Shown here one piece after another: positions 18,893 through 27,411 of a stretch of 64,000 nt of DNA. The stretch is from Streptomyces sp. WAC 04229 (GTDB taxonomy: Bacteria; Actinomycetota; Actinomycetes; Streptomycetales; Streptomycetaceae). Position 1 is the stretch's first letter; each line of letters opens with the position of its first letter. The position numbers and the translations under genes were made by a program. The stretch is taken from the NCBI RefSeq assembly GCF_003947455.1, contig NZ_QHJH01000009.1, positions 39,068 to 103,067 of the forward strand, given 5' to 3'. Below the pieces are notes generated by a model. It was not told the origin of the DNA, did not search any database, and was given only the letters and a program-made list of their open reading frames with translations.

Positions 18893-19324
18893 TCAGACCG
18901 GCGGGAGCACCGCCGGCGCGGTCGGCCAGGTCATGCGGATCAGTCCGCCGTCCTCACCGGCCTTGACCTCCACGTCGTCGACGAGTCCGCTGATGACCGC
19001 GAGGCCCATCTCGTCCTCCTCGGCCTCCGGTTCGTCGGCCCCGGAGCCCGGGGTCCGGTCACCGGGGACCGCGTGCGGCGCCTCGTCGCCGACCTCGATG
19101 GAGAACTGCTTCTCCTCCTCGATCAGCGACACCTTGACCGGCGCCGTGATGCCGACGTGCTGATGCAGGCCCACAGCCCGCGTGCATGCCTCACCGACGG
19201 CGAGCCTGACCTCGTCGAGGACGGCCTCGTCCACTCCGGCCCTGCGTGCCACGGCGGCCGCCACCAGACGGGCGGTACGGACATGCTCGGGCAGCGCGCT
19301 GAAGCGGAGTTCAACGGTGGCCAT
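18893..19324 (-). CDS. Anti-sigma factor partner of BldG (HATPase, RsbW/SpoIIAB type)
   Basis: A 143-residue GHKL ATP-binding protein. The N-box is VRLAVGEACTRAV (~40-52), then a VGDEAP loop and G2-like EMGLAVISGLVDDV. It has an acidic insertion (SGADEPEAEEDE) between the ATP-binding boxes. It follows bldG by 107 bases, as in the bldG-orf3 transcript of S. coelicolor. Known proteins of this type bind and inhibit sigma factors and are countered by an unphosphorylated antagonist, here BldG. Whether it acts as a BldG kinase is not evident from sequence. Confidence 0.85.
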   Translation of the reverse strand: MATVELRFSALPEHVRTARLVAAAVARRAGVDEAVLDEVRLAVGEACTRAVGLHQHVGITAPVKVSLIEEEKQFSIEVGDEAPHAVPGDRTPGSGADEPEAEEDEMGLAVISGLVDDVEVKAGEDGGLIRMTWPTAPAVLPPV

Positions 19325-19431
19325 GCATCCCCCTCGGAACTACGGGCGTGCTTCCGAGGGTCCGGGCCGCCGACGGCCCGGACCCCCCTCGTTCTCTCAC
19401 CGTCCCGGGCTCGCGGGCCCGGGACCGGTCG

Positions 19432-19773
19432 TCAGTCGGTGGCCGCCACCGCTTCCTCGACCGAGGTGTGAATGGGGAACACCTTGGTGAGGCCGGTGAT
19501 ACGGAAGATCTTGAGAATGCGCTCCTGGTTGCAGACCAGGCGCAGCGAGCCCTCATGGGCGCGCACCCGCTTCAGTCCGCCGACCAGCACGCCGAGCCCC
19601 GTGGAGTCGAGGAAGTCCACGCCCTCCATGTCGACGACGAGGTGGAAACTCCCGTCGTTCACGAGCTCGACCAGCTGCTCACGCAGCTTGGGCGCGGTGT
19701 ATACGTCAATTTCGCCACCGACCTCGACGACCGTACGATCGCCGACGGTACGGGTCGACAGGGACAGGTCCAC
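19432..19773 (-). CDS. bldG: Anti-sigma factor antagonist BldG
   Basis: A 113-residue STAS-domain protein of the SpoIIAA/RsbV class. The phosphorylation site is Ser57 in [15 protein letters not shown], matching the Ser57 reported for BldG. In Streptomyces it is needed for aerial growth and antibiotic production: when unphosphorylated it sequesters anti-sigma factors. It is co-directional with the anti-sigma gene downstream and divergent from the helicase. Confidence 0.95.
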
Positions 19774-19855
19774 GGATCCTCCAGCACCTTGCTATCGAGC
19801 GGTCGTCCATCGGGACACCTCGGCTTGAAGCCCCCAGGACGGTACGCCAGCCGCG

Positions 19856-22441
19856 ATGGCATTCAATCACTTACCGGCAGGCGCGCACGACGCCTTGGTC
19901 CCATTGTCCGTCACGCCAGTGACAGACTCGGTGCCGATGGCCAAGAATCACCGACCCGATCGACCCCCGGCGGAGCCCGGCTCCCGGCCGGAACCAGGCA
20001 CGGTCCTGGACCGGCTCGCCGCGGGACCGAGTCGGGCTGCGCGCATCACTCATACGGAGCACTTGCCCCCGCGTGCGGGCCGTCATGCCGTCTGGCCGGA
20101 CCGGATTCGCCCGGAGGTCGTCGCCGCCGTGCAGGCCGCGGGCATCGAACATCCGTGGGCCCACCAGGCACGCGTCGCCGAGCACGCCCTGGACGGCGAC
20201 TCCGTCGTGGTCGCCACCGGCACCGCCTCCGGCAAGTCGCTGGCCTATCTGGTGCCGGTGCTGTCGACGCTCCTGGACGGCTCCGAGGCCCCCAACGGAC
20301 GCGGCGCCACCACCCTCTACCTGGCCCCGACCAAGGCACTCGCGGCCGACCAGTGCCGGTCGGTGAAGGAACTTTCACAACCTCTCGGCACGGCCGTCCG
20401 CGCCGCGGTCTACGACGGCGACACGCCGTTCGAGGAACGCGAGTGGATCCGCCAGTACGGCACCTACGTGCTGACCAACCCGGACATGCTGCACCGCGGC
20501 ATCCTGCCGTCCCACCCCCGCTGGTCCTCCTTCCTGAAGTCGTTGAAGTACGTCGTCATCGACGAATGCCACACCTACCGCGGCGTCTTCGGCTCCCACG
20601 TCGCACAGGTGCTGCGCAGGCTGCGCCGACTGTGCGCCCGCTACGGCGCGTCGCCCGTGTTCCTGCTCGCCTCCGCCACGGCCGCCGAGCCGTCGGTGGC
20701 GGCCCGCCGGCTCACCGGGCTCCCGGTCGTCGAGGTCGCGGACGACGCCTCCCCGCGCGGTGAACTGGTGTTCGCCCTCTGGGAGCCGCCGCTGACCGAG
20801 CTGGAGGGCGAGAAGGGCGCCCCGGTGCGCCGCACGGCCACCGCCGAGGCCGCCGACCTGCTCACCGACCTCACTGTCCAGGGGATGCGGTCGATCACCT
20901 TCGTACGGTCCCGGCGCGGCGCCGAGCTGATCTCGGTGATCGCCCAGGAGCGCCTCGCCGAGGTCGACCGCTCCCTGACCCGGCGCGTGGCGGCCTACCG
21001 CGGCGGCTACCTCCCCGAGGAACGCCGCGCCCTGGAGCGCGCCCTGCACTCCGGCGAACTCCTGGGGCTCGCGGCGACGAACGCCCTCGAACTCGGCCTC
21101 GACATCTCCGGCCTGGACGCCGTGGTGATCGCGGGGTACCCGGGCACACGGGCTTCGCTGTGGCAGCAGGCGGGCCGGGCGGGTCGCGCGGGTCAGGGGG
21201 CCCTGGCGGTGCTGGTCGCCCGGGACGACCCGCTGGACACCTTCCTCGTCCACCACCCCGAGGCGCTCTTCGACCAGCCCGTCGAGTCCACCGTCCTCGA
21301 TCCCGACAACCCCTACGTCCTCGCCCCCCACCTGTGCGCGGCGGCGGCCGAGCTGCCCCTGACGGAGGAGGACCTGAAGCTCTTCGGCCCCGCCTGCGAG
21401 GAGCTGCTGCCCCAGCTGGAGGCGGCCAAGCTGCTCCGCCGGCGGACCCGGGCCTGGCACTGGACACGCCGGGAGCGGGCCGCCGACCTGACGGACATCC
21501 GCGGGGAGGGCGGACGTCCGGTCCAGGTCGTCGAGGCCGGGACGGGGCGGCTGCTGGGCACGGTGGACGCCGGTGCCGCCCACACCAGCGTCCACGAGGG
21601 CGCCGTACACCTCCACCAGGGGCGCACCTATCTCGTCCGCTCCCTCGACCTGGAGGACTCCGTCGCGCTCGTCGAACAGGCCACCCCCGCCTACTCGACG
21701 GTCGCCCGCGACACGACGGCGATCTCGGTCCTGGAGACCGACATCGAGGTCCCCTGGGGCGACGGGCGCCTGTGCTACGGCTCCGTCGAGGTCACCAACC
21801 AAGTGGTCTCCTTCCTGCGCCGGCGCCTCATCACCGGCGAGGTCCTGGGCGAGACGAAGCTCGACCTCCCTCCTCGGACGCTGCGCACGCGCGCGGTGTG
21901 GTGGACGGTCACCGAGGACCAGCTCGACGCGGCCCGGATCAACCCGGAGATCCTCGGCGGCGCCCTGCACGCCGCCGAGCACGCCTCCATCGGCATGCTG
22001 CCGCTGTTCGCGACCTGCGACCGCTGGGACATCGGCGGGGTGTCGGTCCCGCTGCACCCGGACACGCTGCTCCCCACCGTCTTCGTGTACGACGGCCACC
22101 CCGGCGGCGCGGGATTCGCCGAGCGCGCCTTCCACACGGCCCGCGAATGGCTCACGGCCACCCGGGAGGCCATCGCCTCCTGCGAGTGCGACGCCGGCTG
22201 CCCGTCCTGCATCCAGTCCCCCAAGTGCGGCAACGGGAACGATCCGTTGCACAAGCGGGGAGCGGTGCGGCTGCTCACGGTGCTGCTGCGGGGCGCGGAG
22301 GCGGCGGCAGCGGCGGTGGAGGCAGAGCTGCCTCGGGCGGGGCAGGTGGGACGGACGGAACAGACGGACGAGCCTGAAGCGGAGCAGGCTGAAGCGGAGC
22401 AGGCTGAAGCGGAGCAGGCTGAAGCGGAGCAGGCTCAGTAG
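19856..22441 (+). CDS. DEAD/DEAH-box helicase with DUF1998-type C-terminus
   Basis: An ~861-residue SF2 helicase. Motif I is VATGTASGKSLAY, Ia YLAPTKALAADQ, II VIDECHTYRGVFG, III LASATA, VI QQAGRAGRAGQ. The C-terminal MrfA-like zinc-binding module contains SCECDAGCPSCIQSPKCGNG. Relatives of this family (B. subtilis MrfA) act in DNA repair. The start is uncertain: ATG 19856 would place a TTA leucine at codon 6, and ATG 19937 is the next candidate; neither has a clear ribosome site. The C-terminus is a tandem EAEQA repeat that overlaps the opposing tad gene. Confidence 0.9.
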   Translation: MAFNHLPAGAHDALVPLSVTPVTDSVPMAKNHRPDRPPAEPGSRPEPGTVLDRLAAGPSRAARITHTEHLPPRAGRHAVWPDRIRPEVVAAVQAAGIEHPWAHQARVAEHALDGDSVVVATGTASGKSLAYLVPVLSTLLDGSEAPNGRGATTLYLAPTKALAADQCRSVKELSQPLGTAVRAAVYDGDTPFEEREWIRQYGTYVLTNPDMLHRGILPSHPRWSSFLKSLKYVVIDECHTYRGVFGSHVAQVLRRLRRLCARYGASPVFLLASATAAEPSVAARRLTGLPVVEVADDASPRGELVFALWEPPLTELEGEKGAPVRRTATAEAADLLTDLTVQGMRSITFVRSRRGAELISVIAQERLAEVDRSLTRRVAAYRGGYLPEERRALERALHSGELLGLAATNALELGLDISGLDAVVIAGYPGTRASLWQQAGRAGRAGQGALAVLVARDDPLDTFLVHHPEALFDQPVESTVLDPDNPYVLAPHLCAAAAELPLTEEDLKLFGPACEELLPQLEAAKLLRRRTRAWHWTRRERAADLTDIRGEGGRPVQVVEAGTGRLLGTVDAGAAHTSVHEGAVHLHQGRTYLVRSLDLEDSVALVEQATPAYSTVARDTTAISVLETDIEVPWGDGRLCYGSVEVTNQVVSFLRRRLITGEVLGETKLDLPPRTLRTRAVWWTVTEDQLDAARINPEILGGALHAAEHASIGMLPLFATCDRWDIGGVSVPLHPDTLLPTVFVYDGHPGGAGFAERAFHTAREWLTATREAIASCECDAGCPSCIQSPKCGNGNDPLHKRGAVRLLTVLLRGAEAAAAAVEAELPRAGQVGRTEQTDEPEAEQAEAEQAEAEQAEAEQAQ

Positions 22442-22805
22442 GCAGGTGTTCGGCGGGCTGAGGTTCGGTGGGCAGGCCCGGGCCCGCCCTCGCACGGACC
22501 TCCGCCGCGAACGGGCCCCGGCCCGACGCCGCCGACACGTCCGAGACCTGGCCGGTCAGCACGCAGCGCACCAGCCGCGCACCCTGGGCCCGCGTGACCC
22601 GGTCGGCCTCGGCACACGCCGCCGAGCCGCCACGGGCCCAGTGGTCCGCCGCCGCCAGCGCCGCCAGATCGGCACCCCCGGCGGCGCGGTGCCGGGCCAC
22701 CACCGCCTGCCCCAGGGCCAGCACGATACCGAACACCAGGCACAGGACGGCGACGGCGCCCACACTCCAGACGGTGGCGGACCCCTGGTCGTGAGCGCCC
22801 CTCAC
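22275..22805 (-). CDS. TadG-like/Rv3654c-type pilus-secretion protein
   Basis: A 176-residue protein. GTG 22805 overlaps the tadE stop (GTGA). It begins RGAHDQGSATVWSVGAV, a Tad-type GSATV processing region before one hydrophobic segment (AVAVLCLVFGIVLALGQAVV), as in Rv3654c-family TadE/G-like proteins. The middle has two Cys (SAACAEA, VRCVLTG). The last ~70 residues are Pro-rich with LQPAP repeats. It overlaps the convergent helicase gene by 167 bases. It is probably a minor pilin-like or scaffold component of the Tad apparatus. Confidence 0.7.
   Translation of the reverse strand: MRGAHDQGSATVWSVGAVAVLCLVFGIVLALGQAVVARHRAAGGADLAALAAADHWARGGSAACAEADRVTRAQGARLVRCVLTGQVSDVSAASGRGPFAAEVRARAGPGLPTEPQPAEHLPTEPAPLQPAPLQPAPLQPAPLQARPSVPSVPPAPPEAALPPPPLPPPPRPAAAP
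22374..22433. repeat. Four tandem 15-bp repeats in overlapping antisense genes
   Basis: The unit CTGAAGCGGAGCAGG is repeated exactly four times (22374, 22389, 22404, 22419). On the plus strand it encodes EAEQA units at the helicase C-terminus; on the minus strand it encodes LQPAP units near the end of the tadG-like protein. The unit length is a multiple of three, so copy-number change keeps both frames. Confidence 0.95.
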
Positions 22806-23227
22806 GGCTCCGCCCCCACCGCGCGCTCCGCCGACGCCACGGCCTCCGCCCGTACCTCGAAGGGCAGGCCGTGCAACGCCGGTGGCGCGGCCACCACGAC
22901 CACACGGACCAGGCCCCCCTCCCGGGCGACCGTGACGCGTGCCCCGCGCGGCGCCGCCTCCCGGGCGAGCTCCACGACCGCGCCGTCCGGGTCCTGGCGT
23001 GCCGCCGCGCGTGCGCCCGAGCGGGCCGCGTCCACGCACTGGATCTGGGCGGCCACCGCCAGCAGCCCCCACACCAGTGCCATCGCGAACACCACCAACA
23101 CCGGCAGCACCACGGCCGTCTCGGCGGTCACGAACCCCTCGTCCGAGCGGCGCCCACCCGGCGGACCGCACCCCCGGCGGGCTCCGGGCACGGCCTCCGT
23201 CCCCGCCGTCCGCTCACATCCGCGCAT
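22802..23227 (-). CDS. tadE: TadE-family pseudopilin-like protein
   Basis: A 141-residue protein from ATG 23227, overlapping the pilin-like gene by 14 bases; GTG 23191 is an alternative. The DEGFVTAETAVVLPVLVVFA segment is the TadE N-terminal processing and membrane motif with its conserved Glu. One helix is followed by a beta-rich domain. Its position in the tad cluster agrees with a minor pseudopilin. Confidence 0.8.
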   Translation of the reverse strand: MRGCERTAGTEAVPGARRGCGPPGGRRSDEGFVTAETAVVLPVLVVFAMALVWGLLAVAAQIQCVDAARSGARAAARQDPDGAVVELAREAAPRGARVTVAREGGLVRVVVVAAPPALHGLPFEVRAEAVASAERAVGAEP

Positions 23228-23441
23228 CGAGCGCCCGCTTCACGATTCCCTGCAACTCGGCGCTGACCGTACCGCTCGTCACGACCTTGTAGAGCACCAC
23301 GGCGAAGGCCACCGCCGCGACGATCCCCATCGCGTACTCCGACGTGACCATGCCCCCGTCCCGCCCCGCGCCCCGTCGCCGCAACGCCGTCCGTGCGCCG
23401 CACACCAGGGCACTCAGCCCTGCCCGTACCACCTGATACAT
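23214..23441 (-). CDS. Flp-pilin-like DUF4244 protein
   Basis: A 75-residue protein. Residues ~27-55 (GRDGGMVTSEYAMGIVAAVA) form the Flp-type prepilin pattern, with Gly before the processing site and Glu near the start of the hydrophobic helix. It is a likely major pilin-like substrate of this Tad system. It lies between tadC and tadE. Confidence 0.75.
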   Translation of the reverse strand: MYQVVRAGLSALVCGARTALRRRGAGRDGGMVTSEYAMGIVAAVAFAVVLYKVVTSGTVSAELQGIVKRALDARM

Positions 23442-23531
23442 CTCAACCCCCGTGAGGTTCGATCCCGTTGTTCACTCGCTCGTCCTGCTGGTCACTCGCT
23501 CTCCGGCTTCCCGCCGGTACGCCCCGTTCCG

Positions 23532-24332
23532 TCAGCGACCGCCTCCCCCGTCTCCCAACACACCGCCGGCCAGCCCGATGACGACCGGCAGTACGCCTAC
23601 CGCGATGAAGGCGGGCAGGAAGCACAGCCCCACCGGCGCGGTGACCATGACGGCCGCCCGGCGGGCCCGAGCCGTCGTGGTGCGGGCCCAGTCGGCGCGG
23701 GCCTGGGCGGCGAGCCGGGCGGCCGGATCTGCCGCGGGCAGCCCCGACACGTCGGCCCGTTCCAGCAGCCGCGCCAGTGGACCGGCGCCCGGGATCTCGG
23801 CCAACCTCCGCCAGGCACCCTCAGGTTCGCCGCCGAGTCGCACCTCCGCCGCGCCACGCCCCAACGCCTCTCCCACGGGCCCGTCCAAGGCCTCGCCCAC
23901 CGCCCGCGCGGCGGCCACCGGACTCGCGCCCGCCGCGACACAGGCCGCCAGCAGATCGGCTGCCAGGGGCAGTTGACGCGCGGCCTGCGCGGCGGTGACT
24001 CCCGCCTCGGACGCACCGGCGGCCGGGCGTCGGGAGCGTCGCCGCCACAGCAACGCCGCGCCCGCCAGCCCCATTACGGCACCGGCGGCACCCCCGACCA
24101 CGACCCAGCCGGCACCCACCGTGCCCAGCAGCGGCAGCCACGCGCGGGCGACGGCCCGCACTTCCTCGGTGCGTCGTGGGGTCGTGGGGGACGGGCCTGT
24201 CGCCAGCAGCCCCGTGAGCCGCCTGTGCACCGTCCGCTCCCGCCGCGCGGCTCCTAGCACCCGCACCGGCCAGACGGCCGCCGCCAGAGCCCCCACCACT
24301 ACCCCCAGCCTGTGGACAACGTCCCCGCTCAC
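23532..24332 (-). CDS. tadC: TadC-like type II secretion F-domain protein
   Basis: A 266-residue inner-membrane platform protein. GTG 24332 overlaps the tadB stop (GTGA). It has N-terminal helices (VVVGALAAAVWPVRVLG; LGTVGAGWVVVGGAAGAVMG), a T2SSF domain (QLPLAADLLAACVAAGASPV ... RLLERADVSGLPAADPAARL) and C-terminal helices PVGLCFLPAFIAVGVLPVVI. With TadB it would anchor the ATPase and drive pilin assembly. Confidence 0.8.
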   Translation of the reverse strand: MSGDVVHRLGVVVGALAAAVWPVRVLGAARRERTVHRRLTGLLATGPSPTTPRRTEEVRAVARAWLPLLGTVGAGWVVVGGAAGAVMGLAGAALLWRRRSRRPAAGASEAGVTAAQAARQLPLAADLLAACVAAGASPVAAARAVGEALDGPVGEALGRGAAEVRLGGEPEGAWRRLAEIPGAGPLARLLERADVSGLPAADPAARLAAQARADWARTTTARARRAAVMVTAPVGLCFLPAFIAVGVLPVVIGLAGGVLGDGGGGR

Positions 24333-25207
24333 GACACCGCCTCCGCTCCGCGCACGATCCGCGTCACCCACCACACGCCCAGGCCCTCCAGCAGCCCGCC
24401 GCCCAGCAGGCAGCCGAGCCCTGCTCCGGTGTGCAGCAGCACGTGCAGCGGATCGGAGCCCAGGGCGACGCCAAGCAGGAGGCCGAGCACCGGCAGGCCC
24501 GCGAGCATCACCGCCGTGGCCCTGGCGCCCGCCAACTGGGCGCGCAGGTCGGCGCGCTGGTCCCGCTCGGCGCGCAACGCGCCCTCCAGCCGGTCGAGTC
24601 CGGCGGCCAGCCCCGCCCCTTGGTCGACGGCGACCCGCCAGCAGGCGGCGAGGCCCCGCAGCCCCTCGGCGCCCGGCTGCCGCGCCGCCGCCGCGAGCGC
24701 CGCGGGAACGTCCCCGCCGAACCGGGCCGCCGCCAGCACGGCGGCCTGCGCGGTCCCCAGCCCGCCGGAGTCACGCTCGGCGTACAACAGCGCCTCACCG
24801 GGCTGCCGCCCCGCCCGCACCTCCCCGGCGAGCGCGCCGCAGAGCGCGAGCACCGCGTCCTGCCGCCGCTCCCGGGCCCTCCTCGCATCGCCGGCCCGCC
24901 GCGTCCGCCGCAGTGCCGGCACCCCGGCCGCTCCCGCGAGCAGCGGCAGCACCGAGGCGCCCAGCAGCGCCAGTGCCAGCCCCGCGGCCGGGGCCCACCA
25001 CTCGAAGCCCAGCCGGCGGCAGGCCCGCCACAGCCGCTCCGTCACCCGGCGCACCGAGGGCGGTCCGGTCCCGCCCTTCCCTCCTTCCGCCAGCACCGCC
25101 CGCGCGCGTCGTACGCCGGAGTGCCATCCGCCCGCCAGCCAGGCGGCGCTCCCCAGGCACGCCAGGGCCACACCCGTCGACAGCTCGCCCGTCCCGGTCA
25201 CCGTCAT
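24329..25207 (-). CDS. tadB: TadB-like type II secretion F-domain protein
   Basis: A 292-residue membrane protein. ATG 25207 overlaps the tadA stop (ATGA), showing tadA-tadB-tadC are translationally coupled; a longer frame from 25375 is the tadA antisense-type shadow. The T2SSF domain includes RRQDAVLALCGALAGEVRAG and EALLYAERDSGGLGTAQAAV, with helices near ~70-100 and ~235-280. In this lysogen its upstream partner gene is split by the prophage, so its transcription from the native promoter is probably lost. Confidence 0.82.
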   Translation of the reverse strand: MTVTGTGELSTGVALACLGSAAWLAGGWHSGVRRARAVLAEGGKGGTGPPSVRRVTERLWRACRRLGFEWWAPAAGLALALLGASVLPLLAGAAGVPALRRTRRAGDARRARERRQDAVLALCGALAGEVRAGRQPGEALLYAERDSGGLGTAQAAVLAAARFGGDVPAALAAAARQPGAEGLRGLAACWRVAVDQGAGLAAGLDRLEGALRAERDQRADLRAQLAGARATAVMLAGLPVLGLLLGVALGSDPLHVLLHTGAGLGCLLGGGLLEGLGVWWVTRIVRGAEAVS

Positions 25208-25872
25208 CGCTCGCCTCCCGTCCTGCGGGCTCGCCCGTCGAGCCCTCCGACTCCTTCGAGGCCTCCGAGTCCTCCGAGTCCCTCGAGCCCCTGGAGCCCT
25301 CCGAGCCCTTCGCCACGCAGCAGCTCCCGCAGCCGCTCCCAACCGCGCTCGGCCACGAAGGCCGCCGTGCCCCACCGCAGGGCCGGTACCGTCCGCACCA
25401 ACCCCGACGGATCACGCTCCAGCACGTGCACCTCGGCGATCCGGCGCCTGCCGGTCCGGTCGCGGACCAGGTGCAGGACGACCGAGAGGGCGGCGGCGAG
25501 CTGACTGTGCAGGGCCGCGCGGTCCAGGCCGGCCGCCGTGCCGAGCGCCTCCAGCCGGGCCGGTACGTCGGCGGCGGCGTTGGCGTGCACCGTCCCGCAC
25601 CCGCCTTCGTGACCGGTGTTCAACGCCGCGAGCAGATGGACCACCTCGGGGCCGCGCACCTCGCCCACGACCAGCCGGTCCGGGCGCATTCTCAGCGCCT
25701 GCCGGACCAGGTCCTCGAGGGTGACCAGGCCCGCGGCCTCCTGGTTGGCGGGTCTGGTCTCCAGGCGGACGACATGCGGGTGATCCGGCCGCAGTTCCGC
25801 CGAGTCCTCGGCCAGCACGATGCGCTCGTCCGGTCCGACGAGCCCGAGCAGCGCGCTCAGGAGCGTCGTCTT
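25204..25872 (-). pseudogene. tadA: tadA/cpaF secretion ATPase, C-terminal fragment (split by prophage)
   Basis: The 3' half of the pilus ATPase gene begins at the attL core with the Lys codon of the Walker A motif (KTTLLSALLGLVGPDERIVL). It keeps the Asp box EDSAELR, Walker B DRLVVGEVRG and His box NTGHEGGCGTVHAN, then ends in a Gly/Leu/Glu repeat tail. Upstream in frame the phage supplies only a few codons before TAG. The N-terminal half lies at 63270-64000. Joining the two across the shared TT gives 1398 bases, exactly 466 codons. Confidence 0.95.
25871..25872. other. attL core dinucleotide
   Basis: The left crossover: host CGTCGTC-TT joins phage CCCGAACCCGGG. The left flank continues tadA codons for KTTLL on the minus strand; the right flank is phage. 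A 2-bp core is what serine integrases use. Confidence 0.9.
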
Positions 25873-25917
25873 CCCGAACCCGGGACAGTGACTCCCCTAC
25901 TGGTGCACACTCAGGTC

Positions 25918-27411
25918 ATGAAGACCACCCAGACGGGGGGCGCTCGGACGCGCGCCGTGATCTACTGCCGCATCAGCCAGGACCGCACCGGCGCGGGCCT
26001 CGGCGTCGACCGCCAGCGCGAGGACTGCGAAGCGCTCGCCGAGCGCATGGGCTGGGACGTCGTTGAGGTGTACGTCGACAACGACGTGTCCGCGTTCTCC
26101 GGGAAGCTCCGCAAGGACTACCGCCGGATGCTCGCCGACCTCGACGATGGCAAGGCCACCGTCGTCATCGTCTGGCACACCGACCGGCTCACCCGCTCCA
26201 TCGTCGAGCTCGAGGAGTACATCGAGCTGTCCGACCGCCGGGGCATCGCCACCCACACCGTGCAGGCCGGCACGATCGACCTCGCGACGCCGTCCGGCCG
26301 GATGACCGCGCGGATTCTCGGCGCCGTCGCCCGCCAGGAGTCCGAGCACAAGGGCCACCGCGTGGCCCGCGCCCGGCAGCAGAAGGCCATGGCCGGCGAG
26401 TGGGCGGGCGGCATCCGCCCGTTCGGATGGGGCGTGCCCACCGGGGAGACGAAGAAGAAGGTCGACCGGAAGACCGGTGAGGAGACCGAGGCCCCAGAGT
26501 TGGACATGGCCAAGGTCGTGCCCGATGAGGCTGAGGCGCTGCGCTTCTGGGTGGACGAGATCCTGTCCGGGGCGTCACTCCGATCGCTGGTGAAGTGGTG
26601 CGCCGATAAGGGGATCACGACCACGCGCGGGAACCCCGTCACGCACGTCGAACTGCGGGACATGCTGATGCGGCCGCGGAACGCCGGCATCGCCGTCTAC
26701 AAGGGCGAGGAGGTCGGCCGCGGGAAGTGGGAGCCGATCGTCGACGAGGCGAAGCACAGGGCCGTCGTGGCGATCCTGATGGACCCCGCGCGCAAGACGA
26801 CGCCCGGGGCGGCGCCGAAGTGGCTGGGCTCGCTGCTGTACCGGTGCGGGCGCGGCGACTGCACGGGGTACGTGACCGTGACCCAGTCCGGCGGCCGGCG
26901 GTACCCCAGCTACAAGTGCCCGACGGGGCACGGCGGCGGCCGGCGCGCCGAGGTCGTCGACCAGTACGTCGAGGACACCATCGTCGAGCGGCTGGAGAAG
27001 CCCGACGCGCACGAGCTGCTGGAGCCCGCGCCGGAGGGCGTGGACGTGGCCGCTCTCCAGGCGGAGGGCGAGCAGATCCGCGCACGGATGCGGGACCTCG
27101 GTGGCTTGTTCGGCGCGGGGGAGCTCGAGTTGGCGCCGTTCACCGAGGGCATGGAGACGGCCCGCGCGCAGCTGGACGGCGTCACCCGACAGTTGGCGCG
27201 CGCAGTGACCGCCGACCCGCTGGCCGGACTGGTCGGGGCGCCGGACGTGCGCGCCGCGTGGAAGGCGCTCGAGCTGGACCGCAAGCGGGCGGTGCTGCGA
27301 TCGCTGGTGGAGGTGACGCTGCGGACGCCGCGGCCGGGGCGGATGCCGGACGGCGGGTACTTCGACTACGAAGCCGTCGTGTTCCAGTGGAAGCGGGCGA
27401 CACGTAGCTGA
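25918..27411 (+). CDS. int: Large serine integrase
   Basis: A 497-residue serine recombinase. The catalytic domain begins RAVIYCRISQD with nucleophile Ser20; the conserved Arg lies in VIWHTDRLTRS (~86). The recombinase domain spans ~155-290, followed by a zinc ribbon (CGRGDC at ~309-314, YKCPTGHGG at ~332) and a coiled coil (~360-430). ATG 25918 is used; there is no obvious ribosome site and GTG 25903 is in frame. The gene starts only 45 bases from the attL core, so in the lysogen it has host antisense tadA upstream. Its stop is adjacent to the repressor stop. Confidence 0.95.
   Translation: MKTTQTGGARTRAVIYCRISQDRTGAGLGVDRQREDCEALAERMGWDVVEVYVDNDVSAFSGKLRKDYRRMLADLDDGKATVVIVWHTDRLTRSIVELEEYIELSDRRGIATHTVQAGTIDLATPSGRMTARILGAVARQESEHKGHRVARARQQKAMAGEWAGGIRPFGWGVPTGETKKKVDRKTGEETEAPELDMAKVVPDEAEALRFWVDEILSGASLRSLVKWCADKGITTTRGNPVTHVELRDMLMRPRNAGIAVYKGEEVGRGKWEPIVDEAKHRAVVAILMDPARKTTPGAAPKWLGSLLYRCGRGDCTGYVTVTQSGGRRYPSYKCPTGHGGGRRAEVVDQYVEDTIVERLEKPDAHELLEPAPEGVDVAALQAEGEQIRARMRDLGGLFGAGELELAPFTEGMETARAQLDGVTRQLARAVTADPLAGLVGAPDVRAAWKALELDRKRAVLRSLVEVTLRTPRPGRMPDGGYFDYEAVVFQWKRATRS

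Noticed and set aside
25240..25310. Repeated CCTCCGAG-type tract at the 3' end of tadA as a regulatory repeat
   Set aside because: It encodes a Gly/Leu/Glu low-complexity tail in frame and varies in length, so simple coding repetition explains it.
23995..25917. Upstream extension of the integrase frame into host DNA
   Set aside because: The frame is open through antisense tad genes, but the phage begins at 25871, so the integrase cannot start there in the free phage.
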